DNA from: Bacteroidales bacterium
GTDB taxonomy: Bacteria; Bacteroidota; Bacteroidia; Bacteroidales; UBA932
Reading direction: 5' to 3'
Assembly: GCA_017429765.1 (NCBI GenBank)
Contig: JAFROJ010000067.1
Location: 1 to 64,000 of the forward strand
Length of the DNA: 64,000 nucleotides
Positions 42,585-50,587 of the stretch are shown here, piece by piece; positions within the stretch are counted from its first letter, which is position 1; every line of letters begins with the position of its first letter. A program made the position numbers and the translations under genes. The notes under the pieces are model-generated. The model was not told the origin of the DNA and did not search any database. It saw nothing but the letters and a program-made list of their open reading frames with translations.

Positions 42585-43944
42585 CGAGGACAGTAGCCCC
42601 CGAGACGGGGTTGTCCCCCAGCCATGACGCCAGGTCATCGGAGGTGGGGAACCATTTGACGGACTCAGGAATAGAGCCGTTCAGGGCTTTGCCGAACTCC
42701 TCGCCGACAAGGCAGACAAGATCCAGGCGCATGGACAGTACCTTGTCAAGGATCTTGACATGCTCCGATAGAGACTCATACCCCAACTCACGCATATCGC
42801 CGAGCAAGGCGACCTTACGCTCCGCCTCAACCATGCCCAGGTTGGCCAGGGCGGCGGTCATGCTGGTGGGATTGGCGTTGTAGGCGTCTTTGATCAGGAT
42901 ATTCCTCTCCGTCTTCTCCATCTGGGAGCGATTATTCTTAGGAATATAGCTTTCCACGGCCTCTATGGCTTCCTCGAGGGTGACTCCGAACCGGAGACCG
43001 ACAGCGATCGCGGCGGCGACGTTGGTGGCGTTGTAGGCCCCAGCGAGATGGGTCTCGACCTCGAGAAGGGTTTCCCCTTGGTCAGGTTGGTGAGCCAGTC
43101 GAACCTCCGGCCCTTCGACAAGCTCAGGGACCGGAACCAGGGGCTCAGGAACCGGGGGGATGGCCATACGAAGGTAGGGATGCTCGGCGCTTGAAGGTAG
43201 GACGATGGCGCCCCAGTGGTCGATGCCGTAGGGGATCACCGGCCCAACAGGCCAGCGCTCAGCGGCCATGGCGGTCAGGTCAGGATCGTCGACATTCACG
43301 AAAGCCTTGCCGCCGTGAGCGGCGAGATAGTCGTACAACTTCCCTTTCGCCCTCTTGACACCCTCGAAACTGCCGAAACCCAGAAGATGGGCCCTTCCCA
43401 CATTCGTGATCAGGCCGTAGTCGGGCTCACAGACTTTCACGAGCTTCTCGATGTCGTCCGGATGACTCGCGCCCATCTCTATGACAGCGATTTCCGAGTC
43501 ATCACCGATTGACAGGACCGACAGCGGCACACCAATGTCGTTATTCAGGTTACCCTGAGTGGACGTGACCTTGTACTTCATCGACAAGACTCTGGTTATC
43601 AACTCTTTGGTCGTGGTCTTGCCATTCGTCCCCGTCAGCCCGATCACTGTGATCGGGTGACCGTCGACCAGGGTGTTCTCCCTGTGGTGACGAGCGAGAG
43701 CCTGCAAAGCCTGGAGAGTGTCCGGCACGGGCACCACGCGGTCGTCGCCCGATGAGGTGGCGGCAGTACCCTCGTCGACCACAGCGTAACGCGCCCCTTT
43801 CTCAAGGGCCTTCAAGGCGTACTCGTTACCATCGAAGTTCTCCCCTTTCAGCCCGAAGAACATCTCGCCGCCCTCGATGGCGCGGCTGTCCGTCGCGACC
43901 CGGGAACACTCCCTGAACAGAGAATATAGATTCCGGATATCCAT
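42535..43944 (-). CDS. murF: UDP-N-acetylmuramoyl-tripeptide--D-alanyl-D-alanine ligase
   Basis: A 469-residue Mur ligase that adds D-Ala-D-Ala to the peptidoglycan precursor in the cytoplasm. Motifs: VIGLTGTNGKTTTKELI (ATP loop), EMGASHPDDIEKL, ITNVGRAHLLGFGS, and KDAYNANPTSM in the C-terminal domain. Residues about 264-282 contain PVPEPLVPVPELVEGPEV, a proline-rich stretch coded partly by a dispersed palindromic repeat at 43107-43134. The frame stays open. dut lies 10 bases upstream on the same strand. Confidence 0.95.
   Translation of the reverse strand: MDIRNLYSLFRECSRVATDSRAIEGGEMFFGLKGENFDGNEYALKALEKGARYAVVDEGTAATSSGDDRVVPVPDTLQALQALARHHRENTLVDGHPITVIGLTGTNGKTTTKELITRVLSMKYKVTSTQGNLNNDIGVPLSVLSIGDDSEIAVIEMGASHPDDIEKLVKVCEPDYGLITNVGRAHLLGFGSFEGVKRAKGKLYDYLAAHGGKAFVNVDDPDLTAMAAERWPVGPVIPYGIDHWGAIVLPSSAEHPYLRMAIPPVPEPLVPVPELVEGPEVRLAHQPDQGETLLEVETHLAGAYNATNVAAAIAVGLRFGVTLEEAIEAVESYIPKNNRSQMEKTERNILIKDAYNANPTSMTAALANLGMVEAERKVALLGDMRELGYESLSEHVKILDKVLSMRLDLVCLVGEEFGKALNGSIPESVKWFPTSDDLASWLGDNPVSGATVLVKGSRGIQMERTLPEL
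43107..43134. repeat. Palindromic repeat inserted in murF
   Basis: CCGGCCCTTCGACAAGCTC with AGGGACCGG is an imperfect palindrome of a type scattered in many genomes (CCCTTCGACAAGCTCAGGG core). A relative with GTCCTGAGCATGTCGAAGGA lies at 26393-26413. It is translated as PELVEGPE inside murF. Confidence 0.72.
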
Positions 43945-43954
43945 TACTATTCAA

Positions 43955-44392
43955 TCACTTGCTGCCGGTGCTGCCCCAGCCTCCGGCTCCTCTTTCTGTC
44001 TCGGAGAGGAACTCGACATCCTCCCACTCGACACGCTCATGCCTCGACACGACCATCTGGGCTATCCTCTCCCCGGGGACAAGCTCGAAAGGCTCGCCCG
44101 AGAGGTTGACAAGAGAGGTCTTGAGCTCTCCCCTGAAATCGGCGTCAACCGTCCCGGGAGAATTGATCACTGTTATGCCCTTTTTGGTCGCGAGACCGCT
44201 GCGGGGGCGTATCTGGGCCTCGTAGCCCACCGGGAGCTCAATGAATATCCCGGTAGGCACGAGCATCCTCTCGAGCGGCCTGAGAATGACAGGCTCGTCG
44301 ATGTTCGCCCTCAAGTCCATTCCGGCCGAAGCCTCCGTCGCGTAGAAGGGGTCCGGCCAGCGGCTCTTGTTGACTATCTTTACTTTAAGCAT
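43955..44392 (-). CDS. dut: dUTP diphosphatase
   Basis: A 145-residue trimeric dUTPase that hydrolyses dUTP to dUMP, keeping uracil out of DNA and feeding dTMP synthesis. The five motifs are visible: [41 protein letters not shown] and the C-terminal [10 protein letters not shown]. Length is standard. It lies 10 bases before murF and 4 bases after uraA in the same minus-strand series. Confidence 0.96.
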   Translation of the reverse strand: MLKVKIVNKSRWPDPFYATEASAGMDLRANIDEPVILRPLERMLVPTGIFIELPVGYEAQIRPRSGLATKKGITVINSPGTVDADFRGELKTSLVNLSGEPFELVPGERIAQMVVSRHERVEWEDVEFLSETERGAGGWGSTGSK

Positions 44393-44396
44393 ATCA

Positions 44397-45626
44397 CTAT
44401 TCCGCGGTCTTGGCCTCCTCCGCCGCAGGCTCGGGATCCTTCTTGTCGGGGATGATGAGGTTCAGGATCACACCGACGATGGAGGCGAGACCGATTCCGG
44501 CGAGGGAGAACTTGCCGAAGCTGATGATGGCGCCACCGATTCCGATGGTGAGGATCAGGGAGGCGATGATCAGGTTGCGGGTCTTGTTCATGTCGACCTT
44601 GGCCTTCACCAGGTTGTTGATACCGACAGCCGCGATGCTACCGAAGAGAAGGAGCATGATACCGCCGAGAACAGCAGTGGGAATGGTCTGGATGGCGGCG
44701 CCGACCTTGCCGATCAGGGAGACGAGCAGGGCGGTGATGGCCGCGATCCTCATGCAGGAGGGATCTGTGACCTTGGTCAGGGAGACGGCTCCGGTGACCT
44801 CTGAATATGTCGTCACGGGCGCTCCGCCGAGGAATGCCGCCAGCATGCAGGCGAGACCGTCACCGGCCATCGTGCGATGCAGGCCGGGATCCTTGATGAA
44901 GTCCTTTCCGGCGATCTCGCTGATGGCGTAGACATCACCCACGTGCTCGATGATGGGGGCGATGGCGACAGGGGCCATGAACACGATGGCCTGCCAGGAG
45001 AAGCTCATCTTGGCGAAATGAGGGAGAGCGAACCACTTGGCCTCAGCCACGGGGCCGAAGTCCATCCCGCTCCTGAAGAATATGACCGCGGCGATGTAGC
45101 CGGCGATGGCGCCGAAGAACACAGGGATGATCTTCACTAGCCCCTTGCCCCAGATGGAGCAGGCGATGGCCACGAGGAGGGAGATTATGGCGAGAACCCA
45201 GTTCTGGCTGGCCATATTCACACCTGTCCCGGCGAGCGAGAGACCGATCAGGATGATGACCGGACCGATGACGATCGGAGGGAAGAGTTTCTTTATGAAG
45301 CTGATACCGAACAACTTCACGAGGAGACTCATCAGAAGGTAGACTACGCCGACAGCGACAAGACCGCAGAACATGCCAGGCATGCCGTAGAGCTCGGTGG
45401 CCTTGACAATAGGAGCGATGAAAGCGAAGCTGCTACCCAGGAAGATCGGGACCTTGCCCTTGGTGACACCATGGAACAAGAGGGTACCGAGACCGGCCGC
45501 GAGAAGAGCGATCGCCGGATCGAAACCGACGAGCAAGGGGACGAGTACCGTGGAGCCGAAGGCCACGAACATGAACTGAACGCCTACTATCGTACGCTTC
45601 AGTGGAGTTAAGGTTTGGGTTGCCAT
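44397..45626 (-). CDS. uraA: Uracil/xanthine permease family transporter
   Basis: A 409-residue nucleobase:cation symporter-2 protein with about 14 membrane segments. The UraA signature is seen as [12 protein letters not shown] in TM3, [12 protein letters not shown] (substrate-binding glutamate and histidine) in TM8, and [19 protein letters not shown] in TM10. Uracil specificity is suggested by the IIEHVGD context and the nearby dut gene, but xanthine use cannot be excluded. Confidence 0.92.
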   Translation of the reverse strand: MATQTLTPLKRTIVGVQFMFVAFGSTVLVPLLVGFDPAIALLAAGLGTLLFHGVTKGKVPIFLGSSFAFIAPIVKATELYGMPGMFCGLVAVGVVYLLMSLLVKLFGISFIKKLFPPIVIGPVIILIGLSLAGTGVNMASQNWVLAIISLLVAIACSIWGKGLVKIIPVFFGAIAGYIAAVIFFRSGMDFGPVAEAKWFALPHFAKMSFSWQAIVFMAPVAIAPIIEHVGDVYAISEIAGKDFIKDPGLHRTMAGDGLACMLAAFLGGAPVTTYSEVTGAVSLTKVTDPSCMRIAAITALLVSLIGKVGAAIQTIPTAVLGGIMLLLFGSIAAVGINNLVKAKVDMNKTRNLIIASLILTIGIGGAIISFGKFSLAGIGLASIVGVILNLIIPDKKDPEPAAEEAKTAE

Positions 45627-45640
45627 ATTGTTTGAAACAA

Positions 45641-46732
45641 TTACTTTGACGCTCTTGAATACAGGTAAGCCGCCACGATCCCGAATATCAGGTTAGGGAG
45701 CCACAGCGCTACGAACGGGGCCATTACCCCGGAATAGACGAACATCTGGCTGAACCTCAAGAACAAGATATAAGTGAAACTTAGAGCTATCCCTATTCCT
45801 ATGTTAAGTCCTATGCCTCCCCTCCTCTTCCTCGAGGAGAGGCTCACCCCCATGATAGTGAGGATGAAAGCCGAGAAGGGCAAGGCGTACCTGGTGTGCT
45901 TCTCGATCAGGGCGTACATCACGTTGGTGTCGCCTCGCATTTTCTGCTGGGAGATCAGCTTGTTAAGCTGCCCGATGGGCAGAGTCTCCAAAGTCTTGGT
46001 GTTGCGGTAGAAGTCAGTGACTGTCAAGTTGATGACAGTGTCCTTCGTGGTGCCCGTCCTCACCCTGTCCTCCAGGCCTTCGGTGTAATCCCTGATGAAA
46101 TACTCATGCAGGACCCAGCCCCCCATCAGGCTGTCCCAGACGGCGGTCTCCGCAGAGAGTTTGCTGACCAGTTTGTTGTCCTTGATGTCCTCCAGGGTGA
46201 AACCGTAAGCCGTGTTGTTCCAGGAGCTGAAGGACTCCACATAGACGAACTTCCCCGTGTCTATCTGATAGTGCACATTATTGGTGCCGAACGGGTTCCT
46301 GTGCTTGACGTACGTGGCCTCGAACTTCACCCTAGTGACGTTCGCCCTTGGGATGACCCACAGGCTTAACCCGAGCGAGAGCATGGCGATCAGGGCGGCC
46401 GAGATTATGTAGGGCCGCATCATACGCCTGTAACTGACCCCGCAGGAGAGGATGGCGATGATCTCGCTGTCAGAAGCCATCCTGGAGGTGAAGAATATGA
46501 CGGTGATGAACACGAACAGGGGGCTGAACATGTTCATGAAATACGGCACGAAATTGACGTAATAGTCAAGGATGATGGCCTTTAGGGAGGCCTTGTTCTC
46601 GACGAAGTGGTTGATCTTCTCGCTTATGTCGAAGATGATGACGATGACGATGATGAGAAGGATAGCTATAAAGAAGGTCAGGATGAACTTCTTTATGATG
46701 TACTTGTCTATCTTCTTCAACACCGGTTCCAT
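45641..46732 (-). CDS. lptG: LptF/LptG family LPS export permease
   Basis: A 363-residue YjgP/YjgQ-family permease: an N-terminal pair of helices (KKFILTFFIAILLIIVIVII), a periplasmic beta-jellyroll-like domain in the middle, and C-terminal helices with LSSRKRRGGIGLNIGIGIAL. With LptB it extracts lipopolysaccharide from the inner membrane. Whether it is the LptF or LptG subunit cannot be settled; the arrangement next to tgt is common in Bacteroidota. It lies 3 bases after tgt. Confidence 0.9.
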   Translation of the reverse strand: MEPVLKKIDKYIIKKFILTFFIAILLIIVIVIIFDISEKINHFVENKASLKAIILDYYVNFVPYFMNMFSPLFVFITVIFFTSRMASDSEIIAILSCGVSYRRMMRPYIISAALIAMLSLGLSLWVIPRANVTRVKFEATYVKHRNPFGTNNVHYQIDTGKFVYVESFSSWNNTAYGFTLEDIKDNKLVSKLSAETAVWDSLMGGWVLHEYFIRDYTEGLEDRVRTGTTKDTVINLTVTDFYRNTKTLETLPIGQLNKLISQQKMRGDTNVMYALIEKHTRYALPFSAFILTIMGVSLSSRKRRGGIGLNIGIGIALSFTYILFLRFSQMFVYSGVMAPFVALWLPNLIFGIVAAYLYSRASK

Positions 46733-46735
46733 ATC

Positions 46736-47881
46736 CTACAATCTTGCGCTGACTCTTTTGACCATGGCATCCTTCCACGAGGAGAAGTCTCCCGCCAGAA
46801 TGTGCAGGCGGGACTGTCTGACGAGATCCAGATAGAAAGCGAGGTTATGCTCGCTCGCCACCATCGCCGCGAACATCTCCTTGGCCACAAAAAGATGATG
46901 GAGATAAGCTTTTGAATATTCCCGGTCAACAAATGACGTACCATCGGGATCAAGGGGCGAGAAATCGTCCGCCCATTTGGCGTTACGCATATTCATCACC
47001 CCGTTCCAGGTGAAGAGCATGCCGTTACGGCCGTTGCGGGTGGGCATGACGCAATCGAACATATCCACTCCCCTGGCGATCGCCTCCAGGATATTGGCCG
47101 GCGTCCCGACACCCATGAGGTATCTCGGCTTGTCCTCGGGCAGAATCGGGCAGACCAGCTCGAGAATCTCGTACATCTTCTCGGTCGGCTCTCCCACGGC
47201 GAGGCCGCCGATGGCGAAACCGCCGACCGCCGGGCTGTCCCCGACAAGGCCAAGGGCGTGGTCCACAGCCATTTTCCTCAACTCTGGATAGACGCATCCC
47301 TGGAGGATCGGGAACATCACCTGGTCATACCCGTACAAGGGTTCAGTCTCGGTGAAACGCTTGAAGAAACGCTCCAGCCAGCCCTGGGTGAGCTTGAGGG
47401 ATTTAGAGGCGTACCTCAGATCGGCGTCGCCGGGACAACACTCGTCAAGGGCCATCATGATGTCCGAGCCGATTATCCTCTGGGTGTCGACATTGTTCTC
47501 GGGAGTGAAGGTGTGCCTCGACCCGTCGATGTGGGACTGGAAGCGGCAACCCTCATCCGTGATCTTCCGGATAGGGGTCAGGGAGAAGACCTGGAACCCG
47601 CCGCTGTCAGTCAGGATCGGCCCGTCCCACGACTCGAACTTGTGGAGTCCGCCAGCGGACCGGAGGGTCTCGAGGCCGGGCCTGAGATAGAGATGGTAAG
47701 TGTTCCCCAGGATGATCTCGGCCTTGATGTCAGAGCGCAAATCCCTGTGATAGACCCCTTTCACTGATCCGACGGTACCGACTGGCATGAAAATGGGGGT
47801 CCGCACCTCACCGTGTCCGGTGGTGAAAACCCCTGCCCTCGCCCCGCTTCCAGGATCGGACGCTATTCTGGTGAACTCCAT
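46736..47881 (-). CDS. tgt: tRNA-guanine transglycosylase
   Basis: A 381-residue enzyme that swaps guanine 34 for the queuosine precursor preQ1 in GUN-anticodon tRNAs. Markers are LTDSGGFQVFSL (catalytic Asp), GGFAIGGLAVGEP, YLMGVGTPANILEA and FDCVMPTRNGRNGMLFTWNG (nucleophile Asp). In the region that normally holds the CxCxxC zinc ligands it reads SPLDPDGTSFVDREYSKAYL, with no cysteines; the histidine of SEHNLAFYL remains. The ATG at 47881 (MEFTRIASD) is used; a TTG seven codons upstream is less likely. Confidence 0.95.
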   Translation of the reverse strand: MEFTRIASDPGSGARAGVFTTGHGEVRTPIFMPVGTVGSVKGVYHRDLRSDIKAEIILGNTYHLYLRPGLETLRSAGGLHKFESWDGPILTDSGGFQVFSLTPIRKITDEGCRFQSHIDGSRHTFTPENNVDTQRIIGSDIMMALDECCPGDADLRYASKSLKLTQGWLERFFKRFTETEPLYGYDQVMFPILQGCVYPELRKMAVDHALGLVGDSPAVGGFAIGGLAVGEPTEKMYEILELVCPILPEDKPRYLMGVGTPANILEAIARGVDMFDCVMPTRNGRNGMLFTWNGVMNMRNAKWADDFSPLDPDGTSFVDREYSKAYLHHLFVAKEMFAAMVASEHNLAFYLDLVRQSRLHILAGDFSSWKDAMVKRVSARL

Positions 47882-47930
47882 TCTAAAAGTTTTGGCTATC
47901 AAATATAGTGATTTTTACGCTAAAAACTCG

Positions 47931-47938
47931 TATTTTTG
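47931..47938 (+). promoter_or_regulatory. -7 box of the nucleoside transporter gene
   Basis: TATTTTTG, an exact TAnnTTTG match, 41 bases before the ATG at 47980 and inside the divergent region with tgt. Confidence 0.55.
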
Positions 47939-47979
47939 TTTGATTGTGGAACACATCGGAAACAATAAAGCTTACAATA

Positions 47980-49278
47980 ATGAATAACAAATCCATCACC
48001 GTCAGGCTGATCCTCCTGAACTTCCTGGAATTCGCGGTCTGGGGGGCCTACCTCACATCTCTCGGACGCTATCTCGGCGGAATCGGGATGATCGACAAGA
48101 TCAAATGGTTCTTCGCCATGCAGGGGATCGTGTCCATATTCATGCCGACCCTAATGGGCATCCTCGCCGACAGGAAGATCCAGGCGCAGAAAGTCCTCTC
48201 GATGTGCCATCTGTTCGCCGGGCTTTTCATGATAGCGGCCGGACTGTACTGCAGGAGTGCGGGCGAGGGCATAGCTTTCGGCCCCCTGTTCACCCTCTAT
48301 AGCCTGAGCGTGGCCTTCTTCATGCCGACCATCGCCCTTGTCAACTCAGTGGCCTACAACGCCTTGGAGAGCGTAGGCAAGGATCCCGTGAAGGCCTTCC
48401 CCCCTATCCGTGTGTTCGGCACCGTGGGATTCATCATCAGCATGCTGTTCACCAACTTCTTCAAGATTGACGGAGTCGCGATGCAGAACTCCTACACCCA
48501 GCTGATCTCATCCGGTGTACTGTCGCTCGTCCTCTGCGGCTACGCCCTGACCATGCCTCAAGTCCCCGTCAAGAAAGGCGGCGAGGGCAAATCGCTCACG
48601 GAGGCTCTCGGGCTCAAGGCTTTCACCCTGTTCAAGGACAGGCAGTTCGCCATCTTCTTCATATTCTCGATGCTGCTCGGCTCGGCCTTGCAGATCACCA
48701 ACGGGTATGCCAACCTCTTTCTCGGCTCATTCCAAAGCGTCTCCCCCGACTCCTTCGCCGTGAAGAACTCCAACGCCCTGATCTCCATCTCCCAGGCCTC
48801 GGAGACCTTGTGTATCCTCCTCATCCCCTTCTTCATGAAGAGATTCGGGATCAAGAATGTCATGCTGATAGCGATGTTCGCCTGGGTGTTCCGCTTCGGC
48901 CTCTTCGGCCTCGGCTCCCCTGACATGCCCGGAGTGATCCTGTTCATCCTCTCCTGCGTTGTCTACGGTGTCGCCTTCGACTTCTTCAACATCTCCGGAT
49001 CCCTCTATGTCAACGAGAACACAGGCTCCGACATCCGGTCCAGCGCGCAAGGTCTTTTCATGTTGATGACCAACGGCTTGGGAGCTTCCATCGGGACGCT
49101 CGCGGCCGGCGCTGTCGTCGACGCCTGCGGCTGCGGGGCCATGAGTCCCGAGGGATGGCCTAAGGCGTGGTTCATCTTCGCCGCTTACTCACTGGTGGTC
49201 GGAATACTCTTCATGATCCTGTTCAAGGATCCGAGGAAGGTTCAGGCAGCCCGTTCCCGAAACACCGCTGAAGCTTGA
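47980..49278 (+). CDS. nupG: Nucleoside:H+ symporter-family MFS permease (NupG-like)
   Basis: A 432-residue major-facilitator protein with 12 predicted helices. It follows the NHS family pattern: LNFLEFAVWGAYLTSLGRYL in TM1, MQGIVSIFMPTLMGILADR in the TM2-TM3 loop, IRVFGTVGFI, and a late GVAFDFFNISGSLYVN. Likely imports nucleosides by proton symport. The ATG at 47980 starts right before TM1. The last 56 bases overlap the convergent small zinc-ribbon gene. Confidence 0.85.
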   Translation: MNNKSITVRLILLNFLEFAVWGAYLTSLGRYLGGIGMIDKIKWFFAMQGIVSIFMPTLMGILADRKIQAQKVLSMCHLFAGLFMIAAGLYCRSAGEGIAFGPLFTLYSLSVAFFMPTIALVNSVAYNALESVGKDPVKAFPPIRVFGTVGFIISMLFTNFFKIDGVAMQNSYTQLISSGVLSLVLCGYALTMPQVPVKKGGEGKSLTEALGLKAFTLFKDRQFAIFFIFSMLLGSALQITNGYANLFLGSFQSVSPDSFAVKNSNALISISQASETLCILLIPFFMKRFGIKNVMLIAMFAWVFRFGLFGLGSPDMPGVILFILSCVVYGVAFDFFNISGSLYVNENTGSDIRSSAQGLFMLMTNGLGASIGTLAAGAVVDACGCGAMSPEGWPKAWFIFAAYSLVVGILFMILFKDPRKVQAARSRNTAEA

Positions 49279-49624
49279 AGACACGGCTCTCAGACATATA
49301 GTACTTGATGTCGTAACATCTGTACTCATTGCGGTTCCTGACCTTGTGGTAGGAGGTGATGCAGTCGAAATTGTATCCCATCTGCGCCAGGTCAGGAATA
49401 TCGATTGAGCTCACGCCCTCCGCCAGCAACGACTCCAGGATGGAGTAGTTCCGCTCAAGGGCGCCCAATGTCTTGAGCTTGATCCCTTTCAAACGGCCTT
49501 CTTTCTTATAGTGCCACCTGTACCTGCACTCCGGGGAGCAGAATTTCATGTCACTGCGCCCGTCAGGAAGGACTTTCCCGCACTCCGGACATCTCCTCCC
49601 CTCATTGTCTTCCTCGCGATTCAT
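49223..49624 (-). CDS. Small protein with CPxCG...CSPEC zinc-ribbon-like motif
   Basis: A 133-residue protein. The N-terminal 40 residues hold CPECGK and KFCSPECRYRWHY, a four-cysteine treble-clef or FYVE-like knuckle resembling that of short zinc-binding proteins. The middle is basic (KKEGRLKGIKLKTLGALER), followed by NYNFDCITSYHKV-type and CYDIKYYMS segments. I recall similar short Bacteroidota proteins but no function. The start at 49624 (MNREEDNEG) precedes the zinc motif directly. It overlaps nupG by 56 bases tail to tail and is divergent from ssb. Confidence 0.68.
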   Translation of the reverse strand: MNREEDNEGRRCPECGKVLPDGRSDMKFCSPECRYRWHYKKEGRLKGIKLKTLGALERNYSILESLLAEGVSSIDIPDLAQMGYNFDCITSYHKVRNRNEYRCYDIKYYMSESRVFKLQRCFGNGLPEPSSDP

Positions 49625-49818
49625 GGGGCCAATATGGGATAAAAACACGAGATTACCGGGGGTATGGCGGGGGTTTGCGCCGGGATTGGCCATGCCGGGC
49701 CGATAAAATCTTTTTAATCCGATAACAATCATGAATATTCGATGATATTTCTTTATCGATCCGATGATATCCCTCGCCCTTGCCCTAAATTCGCCCCATA
49801 ACCAATATAAACCGGATT

Positions 49819-50166
49819 ATGGAACAACTCAACAAAATCGAAATCCGAGGGAATGTCGGGAACGTGAACATTCTCAAGGTCGGAGGGACGAGGGTGGCTC
49901 ATTTCTCCGTGGCGACCAATTTCGCCTACAAAGACAGGAACGGCGAGCCAGTCATCGAGACAACCTGGCACAATGTGACAGCCTGGGAAGGGAATAAAGG
50001 GATACCGTCACTGGACATTATCGAGAAAGGATTCCCGATCTACGTCACAGGCAGGCTGAGGATCCAGAAATACATCGGAGGCGACGGGGTGGAAAGGACA
50101 AGCTACGATGTGATCGCCAACACGATCGATAAGGTTGACAGCACCGTCTCGCCCCAAATGAATTGA
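49819..50166 (+). CDS. ssb: Short single-stranded DNA-binding protein
   Basis: A 115-residue SSB consisting of one OB-fold: NKIEIRGNVGNVNILKVGG, AHFSVATNF, TTWHNVTAWEG and IYVTGRLRIQKY. The chain ends DSTVSPQMN shortly after the fold, so it lacks the acidic DDDIPF-type tail by which the main SSB recruits partners. It may be a secondary or specialised SSB. Upstream, CGATGATAT occurs twice (49740-49748, 49762-49770), 22 bases apart, and could be an operator; TAAATTCG at 49786-49793 is the likely -7 box. Confidence 0.88.
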   Translation: MEQLNKIEIRGNVGNVNILKVGGTRVAHFSVATNFAYKDRNGEPVIETTWHNVTAWEGNKGIPSLDIIEKGFPIYVTGRLRIQKYIGGDGVERTSYDVIANTIDKVDSTVSPQMN

Positions 50167-50352
50167 GTCTCAACGGCCTTGTTTTTTCCCGGTGAAAGGA
50201 TGCGGCGGGCTGGGAAAGTGGGGGTTTTCACCGGGAATTTAAGGTTACTTATCGCATTACTTTAAATAGGCAATAATCAAATCACTCCATTATTATACAA
50301 TGATTTAACACCTGACAGATAAATAATTTTTTCAATAAATTACATGAAAAAA

Positions 50353-50383
50353 TTTGGAGTTAAATATTATTTGACTATATTCG
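50353..50383 (+). promoter_or_regulatory. Strong promoter of a non-coding transcript
   Basis: TTTG at 50353-50356, 19 bases, TATATTCG at 50376-50383. It lies in an AT-rich stretch (about 50240-50380) with no plus-strand gene downstream; the next gene, spt, is on the minus strand. Confidence 0.65.
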
Positions 50384-50387
50384 CGGT

Positions 50388-50560
50388 ACAAAAGTCAGCC
50401 CTGGCAAAGGCTGGCGGTCGCCGAAGCGGAATTCCTTGTGTCGATCAAGGCCGTCAGGCAGCAGAAATGCCGGATGAGTCCGCTCACCACCGCCAGAACT
50501 CCTTACCCTGACTGAAACGAATTCTTGCGAAAACCGCGGCCGAGAGGTCGCGGTCTTCGT
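50388..50560 (+). ncRNA. Candidate structured non-coding RNA
   Basis: No protein gene is seen in 50167-50587. Downstream of the promoter the RNA can fold into nested helices: GTCAG/CTGAC (50394-50398 with 50508-50512), CTGGCGGT/ACCGCCAG (50411-50418 with 50489-50496), GCGGA/TCCGC (50426-50430 with 50479-50483), and two hairpins CCTTG/CAAGG (50434-50450) and GGCA/TGCC (50457-50471). A further stem, ACCGCGGC/GTCGCGGT at 50533-50554 extended by CGAA/TTCG, may be the 3' end or the spt terminator. It does not match the SRP, 6S, tmRNA, RNase P or riboswitch cores I know. Confidence 0.55.
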
Positions 50561-50587
50561 GAATATATAGGGATAACTTTCTGTGTG

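Noticed and set aside
50471..50483. GGATGAGTCCG resembling the hammerhead ribozyme CTGATGAGTCCG
   Set aside because: The invariant CTGATGA core is changed and no GAAA partner box follows at the right place.
50388..50520. SRP (4.5S) RNA or 6S RNA
   Set aside because: The SRP apical loop order (CAGG before GGAAGGAAGCAG) is not met, and there is no long rod with a central bubble as in 6S.
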